This document shows positions 42,809 to 49,995 of a stretch of DNA of 64,000 nucleotides, in pieces (positions within the stretch are counted from its first letter, which is position 1; the number at the start of each line of letters is the position of its first letter). Origin of the DNA: Neobacillus niacini NBRC 15566 (GTDB lineage Bacteria > Bacillota > Bacilli > Bacillales > Cytobacillaceae). Below the pieces are notes generated by a model, which saw only the letters and a list, made by a program, of their open reading frames with translations, made no database searches and was not told where the DNA came from. The stretch spans positions 1-64,000 of the forward strand of contig NZ_BCVA01000006.1 of assembly GCF_001591505.1 (NCBI RefSeq), given 5' to 3'. The position numbers and the translations under genes were made by a program.

Positions 42809-44113
42809 ATGAAGATTGCTGTTTTAGGTACAGGCTATGTAGGCCTCTCAACAGGTGTGTGTTTGTCGGAGATTGGACACCATGTAACATGCATCGATAT
42901 CAATGAGCAAAAGATTAACCAATTACTGCAAGGAATTTCTCCTATTTATGAACCAGGTTTGGAAGATTTATTAACTGCGAATATGCAAGCAGGCCGCCTG
43001 CATTTTACCACCTCTCATCGTGTGGCGTTAAGTGGTGTAGAAATCATTGTAGTTGCGGTTGGAACACCTCAGGGTGAAGACGGGGCCGCTGACCTATCCT
43101 ATTTGGTACACGCTGCAAAAGATATATCTGCCTATATAAATCCTGACACCATTATTGTGATTAAGAGCACGGTGCCAGTCGGAACCAATGATTTTGTTAA
43201 GAAAATGATTGAAGACCAATGTGGATTTCCAGTGAAAATGGTTTCGAATCCCGAGTTTCTTCGCCAGGGTTCTGCTATTGAGGATACGATGAAGGCGGAT
43301 CGAATTATTATTGGCTCAGAAAGTCGAGAGGCTGCAGCGAAAATTAAGGAGTTGTATAAGCCATTACATGTGCCAGTGATTTTAACCAGTACAAGAAGCG
43401 CTGAAATGATAAAATATGCGTCCAATGCGTTTTTGGCTACGAAGATAAGTTATATTAATGAAATCGCAAATTTATGTGAAGCGGTCGGTGCAGATGTTAC
43501 AGATGTTGCCAGAGGAATGGGGAAGGATAAAAGAATCTGTGAAGCCTTTTTGAATGCCGGTATTGGCTACGGTGGCTCTTGTTTTCCAAAGGATGTCAAA
43601 GCCTTGCTCCACACAGCTGGATTAAATGGGGTTGATTTCCCTTTATTAAAAGAGACCATTGCCATAAATGAATATCAGAGAAAATTATTGGTAACAAAGG
43701 CAGTAAAACGGTTTGGAGGATTAAAAGGGAAGAAAATTGCGCTTTTAGGACTAGCGTTTAAACCAGAAACAGATGATATGAGAGAAGCACCGTCTATACC
43801 GATTTCTGAAGCATTAAACAAATTTGGAGCAGAAGTTGTCGCCTATGACCCAGTTGCCACTGAGAATGCAAGAAAGATTATTGGAGATAAGATTAGGTAC
43901 GCAGGATCCATTGATGAAGCAATCTTTGAAGCAGACGCGGTGTTCATTGTAACAGAGTGGAACGAGATCAAAGGAATAGATATAGCTAAGATGCTAGAAA
44001 AAATGAAAGAACCGGTCATCTTTGACGGCAGAAACTGTCTTTCAGAGGAGAAAATCCGAAGATGCAGCGCTGTAGAATATTATCCAATCGGAAAACCACC
44101 CATCATTATCTAA
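42809..44113 (+). CDS. UDP-glucose 6-dehydrogenase
   Basis: Oxidises UDP-glucose to UDP-glucuronate with two NAD. It has GTGYVGLSTG at the N-terminus, the Lys region KSTVPVGTND, NPEFLRQGSA, the catalytic Cys in GYGGSCFPKD (about residue 260), and the C-terminal domain with GLAFKPETDDMREAPS. The start ATG 42809 follows the gtaB stop by 1 base, so the pair is coupled. Length is 435 aa. The B. subtilis counterparts are TuaD and Ugd, which supply teichuronic acid or other uronate-containing polymers. Confidence 0.93.
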   Translation: MKIAVLGTGYVGLSTGVCLSEIGHHVTCIDINEQKINQLLQGISPIYEPGLEDLLTANMQAGRLHFTTSHRVALSGVEIIVVAVGTPQGEDGAADLSYLVHAAKDISAYINPDTIIVIKSTVPVGTNDFVKKMIEDQCGFPVKMVSNPEFLRQGSAIEDTMKADRIIIGSESREAAAKIKELYKPLHVPVILTSTRSAEMIKYASNAFLATKISYINEIANLCEAVGADVTDVARGMGKDKRICEAFLNAGIGYGGSCFPKDVKALLHTAGLNGVDFPLLKETIAINEYQRKLLVTKAVKRFGGLKGKKIALLGLAFKPETDDMREAPSIPISEALNKFGAEVVAYDPVATENARKIIGDKIRYAGSIDEAIFEADAVFIVTEWNEIKGIDIAKMLEKMKEPVIFDGRNCLSEEKIRRCSAVEYYPIGKPPIII

Positions 44114-44120
44114 TTTACTA

Positions 44121-44172
44121 GGCATGAATGTTTGCAGAATGTGTCACTGCAAAAATCATGCCTTAGCTTTTT
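44121..44172 (+). terminator. Terminator of the gtaB-ugd operon
   Basis: GGCATGA...TTTGCAG pairs with CTGCAAA..TCATGCC (44147-44162), then a T-rich run. Confidence 0.75.
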
Positions 44173-44249
44173 TCATTAGCAGAAAACTTTGATACAATAA
44201 AAAAGGTATCAACCGAAAATACATAACGAAGTTCTTGTTGAATAAAAAG

Positions 44250-44295
44250 TGTCCACTGGAGACGGACATTTGTACATTAGTGGTGCCTGTCACCC
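44250..44295. repeat. Extended GGTGCCTGTCACC repeat, copy 2
   Basis: A ~46-bp unit TGTCCACT...GGACAT..GTACATTAG..GGTGCCTGTCACCC. The reverse complement of the unit at 55672-55717 matches it closely along its length. It ends just before the ribosome site of the next gene. Confidence 0.65.
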
Positions 44296-44331
44296 AAGTA
44301 AAAGGTGGGCGTCATAGAAAGGTGTGAAAGT

Positions 44332-45138
44332 ATGGTTATCGAGCATGAGCAGATTGAGCGGAGTGGTTTGACGCGTTATGTTTCTCCTAAGGGGGATTTT
44401 ATTGGGTTTCGTGATGAGGATCATTATAAGGAGAAGTTGAAGGAATGGGGGCTTTCTTCTGGTAAGGGGGCAAAGCGGGAGTTTTTGTTTAAGGAAAGGA
44501 ATTACCAGCGTGTTGTGACGATTAAGGGATTTGAAACATATGGAAAGTCTGACGAGTTTAATACACTTGTGATTGAGTTTCAGGATGGAAATTTGTGCTG
44601 CATTCACCCTGCTTATCTAAAGGAAATGCAGGCTTCAAGTTTTGGTAAGGAGACAATGCTGCAAGTAGAGGAAAAGGATTTTAGTACAGCAGAAGAAGGT
44701 ACAGAACCGCAAGCGAATGAAGAAAAACCTGAGCCAAAGCTGGAAGAGAAATCTGAACCGAAAAAACCTAAAGCTGCCAAACCAAAAAAAGAGAAAGAAC
44801 CGAAAATTGAACTTCCTGCAGATAAAGTTCACTTTACTGCCAGTGTTAAACAGTTCGCCCTTACATACAATCCGTTTAATGAAGAAAATGATGAAGTGGT
44901 TGTTCTTGAAAATGTCGTGATCGTCCAAGACCCGCCAATAGAAATTGGACTGGCATGGTGCAGTCACAGCAAAACACTTAAGAAGTTTGAGCTGCAACCA
45001 GGCGATATGCTTGAATTCGACGGGAAAGTGGCGAAGAAAAAACTGGCAAAAGGCAAAGATGTAGAAGAAGAATTCATCGTTGACGCAGCCGTTCCATATA
45101 AAGTCAACAATCCATCAAAAATAGTGAAAAATGGATAA
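44332..45138 (+). CDS. Protein of unknown function with a charged Lys/Pro/Glu linker
   Basis: I do not recognise this gene. From ATG 44332 (behind GAAAGGTGTG) the protein is 268 aa in three parts: an N-terminal globular domain (about 1-100; RSGLTRYVSPKGDFIGFRD), a low-complexity linker (about 110-165; repeated KPEPKLEEKSEPKKPK-type sequence), and a C-terminal beta-rich domain (about 168-268; LQPGDMLEFDGKVAKKKLAKG, as in some nucleic-acid-binding barrels). No membrane segment or signal peptide is seen. It precedes the gas-vesicle genes but has its own terminator. Confidence 0.6.
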   Translation: MVIEHEQIERSGLTRYVSPKGDFIGFRDEDHYKEKLKEWGLSSGKGAKREFLFKERNYQRVVTIKGFETYGKSDEFNTLVIEFQDGNLCCIHPAYLKEMQASSFGKETMLQVEEKDFSTAEEGTEPQANEEKPEPKLEEKSEPKKPKAAKPKKEKEPKIELPADKVHFTASVKQFALTYNPFNEENDEVVVLENVVIVQDPPIEIGLAWCSHSKTLKKFELQPGDMLEFDGKVAKKKLAKGKDVEEEFIVDAAVPYKVNNPSKIVKNG

Positions 45139-45159
45139 TTAAACGGGAGCCTAATCAGA

Positions 45160-45192
45160 AAGAGATCTTCATTATTGAAGTCTCTTTTTTTA
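45160..45192 (+). terminator. Terminator before the gas-vesicle cluster
   Basis: AAGAGATCTTC (45160-45170) pairs with GAAGTCTCTTT (45177-45187), then T residues. Confidence 0.8.
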
Positions 45193-45378
45193 TTGGTAAT
45201 TATTTTCTCGATAAGAGCACCTGTCCATTCAAAATATCCACGATTTCATACTTTATAGTAATCGTTCCTAAACGAGGATGACTGATAGAAAAAAGAGGAA
45301 GCATCACCTATTACAGAAATGAAGAATAATTTATAACACTCCCTCTTTAACTGCAGTCAATTGGAAGGAGGGGATAGA

Positions 45379-45612
45379 ATGGCTGCTATTCAAAAAAGTG
45401 TAGACTCTTCAAGCTTGGCGGAAGTAATAGACCGTATTTTGGATAAGGGTGTGGTTATTGATTTATGGGCTCGTGTTTCTTTGGTGGGAATCGAGCTTTT
45501 GACCATTGACGCCCGTATCGTAATTGCCAGTGTAGATACTTGGTTACGCTATGCAAAAGCGGTTGGACTGCTCAAAGAACATGATCATCATCATTTCGCA
45601 GAAGAGTCATAG
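45379..45612 (+). CDS. gvpA: Gas vesicle major structural protein GvpA/GvpB
   Basis: The small hydrophobic protein whose helical array builds the gas-filled shell. The family core is intact: [34 protein letters not shown], and [17 protein letters not shown]. The C-terminus is short and His-rich ([12 protein letters not shown]). It is 77 aa from ATG 45379 behind AAGGAGGGG. Only one GvpA copy is in the cluster, whereas B. megaterium has GvpA and GvpB. A terminator-like hairpin follows at once. Confidence 0.95.
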   Translation: MAAIQKSVDSSSLAEVIDRILDKGVVIDLWARVSLVGIELLTIDARIVIASVDTWLRYAKAVGLLKEHDHHHFAEES

Positions 45613-45632
45613 TAGTGGTTTGAATAGATGGG

Positions 45633-45671
45633 AAGGAGCCGAGGCTTGACTGTGCCTTGGCTCCTTTTTTT
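45633..45671 (+). terminator. Intrinsic terminator between gvpA and gvpN
   Basis: AAGGAGCCGAGGC (45633-45645) pairs with GCCTTGGCTCCTT (45654-45666) in a 13-bp stem including one G-U pair, followed by TTTTTTT. It lies between two genes of one operon, so it should let only part of transcription pass, favouring gvpA over the assembly genes. Confidence 0.8.
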
Positions 45672-45698
45672 AAAATACTTCAATCGTTAGGAGGAATA

Positions 45699-46604
45699 AT
45701 GTTGAATCCATCTGAAAAAGGAATCGGTACAGGAGAATTTGTTAAAACTCCTTTCTTCGAGGATATCATTTCAAGGAGCCAGCAATATTTGAAAGCTGGA
45801 TTTCCTATTCATTTTGTTGGACCTACAGGCGTGGGAAAAACAAGCTTAGCCATCTATATTGCAAAACAACTAAATAAAAAGGTAACGATCATTCGTGGTC
45901 ACCATGAATTAACGAATAAAGACTTATTGGGTCAGTACTATGGTGTTAGAAAAAAAGAATTAATTGATAACTATATTCACTCTGTTTTTAAGAAGGAGCA
46001 AGAAGTCAAACCAATTTGGGTTCAAGGACAACTAATCGAAGCAGTAAAAAATGGACATGTGGTGATTTATGATGAATTTTCACGTTCCCTGCCTGAAACG
46101 AATAATATATTTTTATCTCTATTAGAAGAAAAAGTTCTGCCTGTATACGGAAATGGAAAGGAATCTTTTATAAAGTGTCATCCTGACTTTTCAATTATTT
46201 TTACAAGTAATCCAGATGAGTATGTTGGAACTTTTCATACCCAGGATGCCCTCTTGGATCGACTGATTACCATTCATGTAGACTCTTGTGATAAGGAAAC
46301 GGAAATTGAAATTCTGAAACAAAAAACAGGATTAAGCCATAGTGAAGCACAAGAGGTAGGCAGACTTGTTTCTAATTTAAGGTCATATGGAAATGGATTT
46401 AGTCCTAGTTTGCGAGCAACATTAATGATTGCTTCGATTTCAAAAAAAACAAATATCCCCATTATTCCAGAAAATCCAAGCTATCAAGCATTGTGTATTG
46501 ATATATTAAGCAGACCAATGAATCAACTTCTTCCAAAGCTCTCTTTTGCAGAAGTGAGGAAAGTGATTCTAAAGGAAATCCTGAGAAAGGATGAAAAAAA
46601 ATGA
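45699..46604 (+). CDS. gvpN: Gas vesicle protein GvpN (MoxR/CbbQ-type AAA ATPase)
   Basis: AAA+ ATPase of the CbbQ/NorQ/GvpN group that promotes enlargement of gas vesicles. Walker A is GPTGVGKTSL (about residues 38-47), Walker B is HVVIYDEFSRS, and sensor 1 is IIFTSNPDEY, followed by LLDRLITIHVD. Start: ATG 45699 behind TTAGGAGGA; the open frame upstream covers the terminator and is not coding. It overlaps gvpF by 4 bp. Members of this ATPase group often work with a VWA protein, and a VWA-like gene lies at 49399. Confidence 0.94.
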   Translation: MLNPSEKGIGTGEFVKTPFFEDIISRSQQYLKAGFPIHFVGPTGVGKTSLAIYIAKQLNKKVTIIRGHHELTNKDLLGQYYGVRKKELIDNYIHSVFKKEQEVKPIWVQGQLIEAVKNGHVVIYDEFSRSLPETNNIFLSLLEEKVLPVYGNGKESFIKCHPDFSIIFTSNPDEYVGTFHTQDALLDRLITIHVDSCDKETEIEILKQKTGLSHSEAQEVGRLVSNLRSYGNGFSPSLRATLMIASISKKTNIPIIPENPSYQALCIDILSRPMNQLLPKLSFAEVRKVILKEILRKDEKK

Positions 46605-47359
46605 GTACACATGATGGCGTGTACCTTTTTTGTGCCATACATGAAAAGGAGCCTAAGAAATTTGGAAGTGTTCAATTAAATGGCAAGAAGAGCGGGGTAT
46701 ATACCATCCACTTTGAAAATGTGGCTATGGTAGTATCAAAGGTCGCTGGTGATGTACTGCCAACTCGCCCTAACTTGATGGCACACCAACAAAAAATTAC
46801 AGAGGTTATGAAACAATATAGCGTTATTCCCATGAGTTTTGGAAATGTATTTCATTCCAAAAAGGATGTTCTCTTAATTATGGAGCATTTAAATGAAGAG
46901 TTTGAGGAACTGTTTTCTCAATTAAAAAATAAAATGGAAGTTGGCTTGAAGGTTATTCCAAAGAAAGAATGGATGAACGAAGAAATGAAGAAAAATCCAC
47001 TCTTAAATGAGTGGAAAGCCGCAAATAAAGACTTGGCTAATCCAGCTTCTTTTTATGATCAAATTCAGGTAGGTGAACAAGCCCAAAATTTTATACTGCA
47101 TCTAGAGGAAAAGACAGTTACAGAAATTTATGAGCCTTTGCTGGAATTAGCAGAAGCAGGAAAGCTGAATAAAACAATCCCTGGAAAAACGCTGCTCAAT
47201 GCTGCCTTTCTAATTGATACCAATAATGAAGAATCATTTGATAAAAGGGTTAATGAACTTTATGAAATTTGGAAGGATAAAGTGGAGTTTAAGTATTCTG
47301 GGCCATGGCCAGCTTACAATTTTGTGAATATCGTGTTAAGGATTGAAGGGAAATTATGA
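46601..47359 (+). CDS. gvpF: Gas vesicle protein GvpF
   Basis: Member of the GvpF/GvpL family that binds GvpA and nucleates or caps the growing vesicle. It has the family's N-terminal segment (GVYLFCAIHEKEP) and the middle motif SVIPMSFGNVFHSKKDV, and ends YSGPWPAYNFVNIVLR. It is 252 aa. Overlaps gvpN upstream and gvpG downstream by 4 bp each, so the three are coupled. Confidence 0.92.
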   Translation: MSTHDGVYLFCAIHEKEPKKFGSVQLNGKKSGVYTIHFENVAMVVSKVAGDVLPTRPNLMAHQQKITEVMKQYSVIPMSFGNVFHSKKDVLLIMEHLNEEFEELFSQLKNKMEVGLKVIPKKEWMNEEMKKNPLLNEWKAANKDLANPASFYDQIQVGEQAQNFILHLEEKTVTEIYEPLLELAEAGKLNKTIPGKTLLNAAFLIDTNNEESFDKRVNELYEIWKDKVEFKYSGPWPAYNFVNIVLRIEGKL

Positions 47360-47589
47360 TATTTAAATTATTTTCATTACCAATTCGTTCGTTAATTAAA
47401 TTAGGTGAGAAAATTCAGGAAGAAGTGGATGAAGAGCTGTATGATCTTGTCAATATACAGCAACAACTGATAGAGCTGCATATGATATACGATATGGAGG
47501 AAATTGATGAAGAGGCCTATATAGAACGAGAGCAAGAATTACTTATCAGATACAAAATCGCCAAAGATAGAGAAAAGAATGAGATGTAA
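47356..47589 (+). CDS. gvpG: Gas vesicle protein GvpG
   Basis: Small helical accessory protein (77 aa) of the gas vesicle assembly set. The N-terminus (FKLFSLPIRSLIKLGEKIQEE) and acidic helices (EEVDEELYDLVNIQQQLIELH) are typical of GvpG. Its ATG overlaps the end of gvpF. It is thought to interact with GvpF/GvpL and GvpA during nucleation. Confidence 0.9.
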   Translation: MIFKLFSLPIRSLIKLGEKIQEEVDEELYDLVNIQQQLIELHMIYDMEEIDEEAYIEREQELLIRYKIAKDREKNEM

Positions 47590-47616
47590 AACGAGTGTGT
47601 AAAGGAGGAGGTACGT

Positions 47617-48435
47617 ATGACGCATACTAAGGTGGAAACCGATTTTATTTATTTGTATGGTGTCATTCTTTCAGAGGAACTACAAAGTTCAGAGGTTCCA
47701 GTATTGGTTGGGATCGATCAAAAAAAGGCAACAGTGTTACATTATAAAGAACTAGCCGCAGTCATAACTCCAGTTAATCCTCAGAAATTTTCCCAGCAGC
47801 AAATTGACCTTCAATTAAAAGATCCTGATTGGTTAAAGGAAAAAGCATTTCATCATCATGAATGTATTTCGGCAATCCATACCCATTTTACTGTCCTTCC
47901 TATGTCATTTTGTACGATTTTTCAAAAAGAAGAGAATTTATTCGCCTTACTTAATGAACAATACGATGTGATTCTACAACAGCTACTGAGATTCAAAGAA
48001 AAACAAGAATGGAATCTAAAAATTTATTGCAATTCGGAGCAGGCGTTTTCCTATGTGGTACATCATAATCCAAGTGTTCTTCAGTTAAAAGAAAACATTG
48101 CCAATATGCCAAAAGGAAAGCAATTTATTATGAAGAAGAGGCTAGACCAGCTGATTACAAATGAATTAGAAAAAGAACAATCTCTATGGTGGCAGAGGAT
48201 GGAACAACAGTTACAGTCAATCTTCTGCGACTCAAGGCTTCGAGCAAATTGGGGCAGGGAAATAACGGAGCGAAAGGATGACATGATCGCAAATTGTGAC
48301 TTTCTTATTGAGAAAAAGCAAACAGAGTCATTTTTAGCGAAAGTTCAAGAACTTGAACGTACATTTTCTGCATTCGGGTGCACATTTCAAGTGAGTGGTC
48401 CATGGCCTCCCTACCATTTTTCAAAGGAGAAATAA
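47617..48435 (+). CDS. gvpL: Gas vesicle protein GvpL
   Basis: Second GvpF/GvpL-family protein, 272 aa, with FIYLYGVILSEE at the N-terminus and TVLPMSFCTIFQKEENL in the middle, and the same end motif as GvpF (VSGPWPPYHF). In model systems GvpL contacts most other accessory proteins and acts as an assembly hub. AAAGGAGGAGG precedes the ATG. Two bases separate its stop from the gvpS start. Confidence 0.92.
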   Translation: MTHTKVETDFIYLYGVILSEELQSSEVPVLVGIDQKKATVLHYKELAAVITPVNPQKFSQQQIDLQLKDPDWLKEKAFHHHECISAIHTHFTVLPMSFCTIFQKEENLFALLNEQYDVILQQLLRFKEKQEWNLKIYCNSEQAFSYVVHHNPSVLQLKENIANMPKGKQFIMKKRLDQLITNELEKEQSLWWQRMEQQLQSIFCDSRLRANWGREITERKDDMIANCDFLIEKKQTESFLAKVQELERTFSAFGCTFQVSGPWPPYHFSKEK

Positions 48436-48437
48436 CC

Positions 48438-48674
48438 ATGGAGCAGTATCATCTTTTTCAAAACAAAGGTATGACCCTGTTGGATCTCCTAGATGGAATT
48501 ATTGACACAGGTGTAGTGGTGAGTGGAGAAATATTGATATCGATTGCCAATATCGATTTAATTGTGGTGGATTTAAAACTGCTCATTTCGTCGATAGAAA
48601 GTGCCTATGGACCATATGAACGAAAAATAATCGGGGAGGCATTAGGGGATGGAAAGGTTACCACTGGATTCTAA
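48438..48674 (+). CDS. gvpS: Gas vesicle protein GvpS (GvpA/J-like)
   Basis: A 78-aa GvpA-family minor protein. It carries the GvpA-like core TLLDLLDGIIDTGVVVSGEI and SIANIDLIVVDLKLLISSIES. Minor GvpA-like proteins (GvpJ, GvpM, GvpS) are thought to form the tips. The start is ATG 48438 behind GGAG; the open frame further upstream is inside gvpL. The end overlaps gvpK by 26 bp. Confidence 0.9.
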   Translation: MEQYHLFQNKGMTLLDLLDGIIDTGVVVSGEILISIANIDLIVVDLKLLISSIESAYGPYERKIIGEALGDGKVTTGF

Positions 48675-48912
48675 TCAGGTAGAGCAGGGGTTGGCAAAAC
48701 TAGTGCTTACCATTATTGAACTTCTCCGTCAGTTGATGGAAAGACAGGCAATGAAGAGAGTCGAAAGTGATTCCTTAACGGATGAGCAAATTGAAGAATT
48801 AGGTTTAACATTAATGAGGCTTGAAGAAAAAATGGAAGAATTAAAGCAGATTTTTGGGTTAGAACATGAAGACCTTAATATAGAATTAGGTCCTTTAGGG
48901 AAACTGCTTTAA
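48649..48912 (+). CDS. gvpK: Gas vesicle protein GvpK
   Basis: Accessory protein of 87 aa with the GvpK family's central helices: VEQGLAKLVLTIIELLRQL and DSLTDEQIEELGLTLMRLEEKM, and the terminal LGPLGKLL. It overlaps gvpS by 26 bp, with its ribosome site (GGGGAGG) inside gvpS, so translation of the two is linked. Confidence 0.92.
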   Translation: MERLPLDSNQVEQGLAKLVLTIIELLRQLMERQAMKRVESDSLTDEQIEELGLTLMRLEEKMEELKQIFGLEHEDLNIELGPLGKLL

Positions 48913-48931
48913 CCTGATTAGGAGGGATCAT

Positions 48932-49363
48932 ATGCCCATTCATCATCCACCGCAGTCATCGAATTTACTCGATGTACTCGAAAAAATACTAGATAAAGGA
49001 GTTGTCATCGCGGGAGATATAAAAATATCCTTAGCCGATGTCGATTTGTTAACGATAAAAATTAGGCTGTTGGTTGCATCGGTAGACAAGGCTAGAGAAA
49101 TAGGCATGGACTGGTGGGAAAAGGATCCATACTACTCCTCTAAAGGAAGATTGGCTGAAAAAGAACATGACCACTTACTTGAAAGAATTAATCGGTTAGA
49201 GCAGGTAATTGAAAATAACTCATTGGCCCTTCCGTTGGAAAATGAGGTTGTTAGCAACCCAAGTGAGGAAAGTTCATCGTCTGCAATTCAAACAGAAGAA
49301 AGTTCATCGCATCATCATCCTCACCATCATCATCCCGAGCCAAAAAAAAAGAAAGATAAGTGA
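48932..49363 (+). CDS. gvpJ: Gas vesicle protein GvpJ with a His-rich tail
   Basis: GvpA-family minor protein of 143 aa. The N-terminal core matches GvpA ([41 protein letters not shown]). A coiled-coil segment follows (about 75-100), then a low-complexity tail rich in Ser and Glu ending SSSHHHPHHHHPEPKKKKDK. The His-rich tail could bind metal. It is the last gene of the cluster; gvpT and gvpU of B. megaterium are missing. Confidence 0.9.
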   Translation: MPIHHPPQSSNLLDVLEKILDKGVVIAGDIKISLADVDLLTIKIRLLVASVDKAREIGMDWWEKDPYYSSKGRLAEKEHDHLLERINRLEQVIENNSLALPLENEVVSNPSEESSSSAIQTEESSSHHHPHHHHPEPKKKKDK

Positions 49364-49389
49364 AAGAGGAGATTTATGCTCCTCTTTTT
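49363..49389 (+). terminator. Terminator of the gas-vesicle cluster
   Basis: AAAGAGGAG (49363-49371) pairs with CTCCTCTTT (49379-49387), then T residues, facing the convergent gene at 49399. Confidence 0.7.
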
Positions 49390-49398
49390 GCTGTTTTG

Positions 49399-49809
49399 TT
49401 AAACAACTTTCATGACCTTTCCAAATGGAGCCTTCGGCACAAATTCGGTTGGAACCAGCCAATAAACCTCATAGGGTACTTGCATATCCTCTGGTATAAA
49501 ACCCGTTAAATCCGTAATATAAAATACGGTTTCTATCTTTTCCTCCTCCGCCCATTCTAATGCCAAGGTATAGGAGGCTTTACCATGTGTGTAATATTTG
49601 ATTTCCGATCCCGCTGTTATCGGTTCCGTACTTCGGATTTTAAAATCAGCCTGAACAAGTGTTGTGTCTGGAGTTAGTTCTTTGAAAAAAGTTACAATAT
49701 TTGCGATGAGGTCGATTTTTGTTTCATTTGTTGAGGTGTCAACCATTAAAGCAAGTTTTCTGCCTTGGCGGTCCTGGATGATTTTAAGTAAATTTTTGTG
49801 CCATTTCAT
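49399..49809 (-). CDS. Stand-alone VWA-like (DUF2201 C-terminal type) protein
   Basis: A 136-aa protein that resembles the C-terminal VWA-like half of DUF2201 putative metallopeptidases: LALMVDTSTNETK (degenerate MIDAS, D-x-S-x-N), YTLALEWAEEEKI, VFYITDLTGFIPED and YEVYWLVPTEFVPKAPFGKVM. The N-terminal metallopeptidase half is missing. The start is taken as ATG 49809 with GAGAGGGG upstream; a TTG at 49833 is in frame. It converges on the gvp cluster. AAA ATPases of the GvpN group often have VWA partners, so a link to GvpN is conceivable but unproven. Confidence 0.6.
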   Translation of the reverse strand: MKWHKNLLKIIQDRQGRKLALMVDTSTNETKIDLIANIVTFFKELTPDTTLVQADFKIRSTEPITAGSEIKYYTHGKASYTLALEWAEEEKIETVFYITDLTGFIPEDMQVPYEVYWLVPTEFVPKAPFGKVMKVV

Positions 49810-49995
49810 GTATCGATTTTCCCCTCTCTTCAATAGTCACAAAAATTATTATGCTCATAATGAACCTATGAATTCGATTTAAATTATTGCATTTCATGAA
49901 TAAGAAATAAAACGAATAATACTTGTAGATTGCCACATAGGATGTATACTTTTATTATATTAGTAGCACTATTTTTTGATAGGGGGGAGATTATC

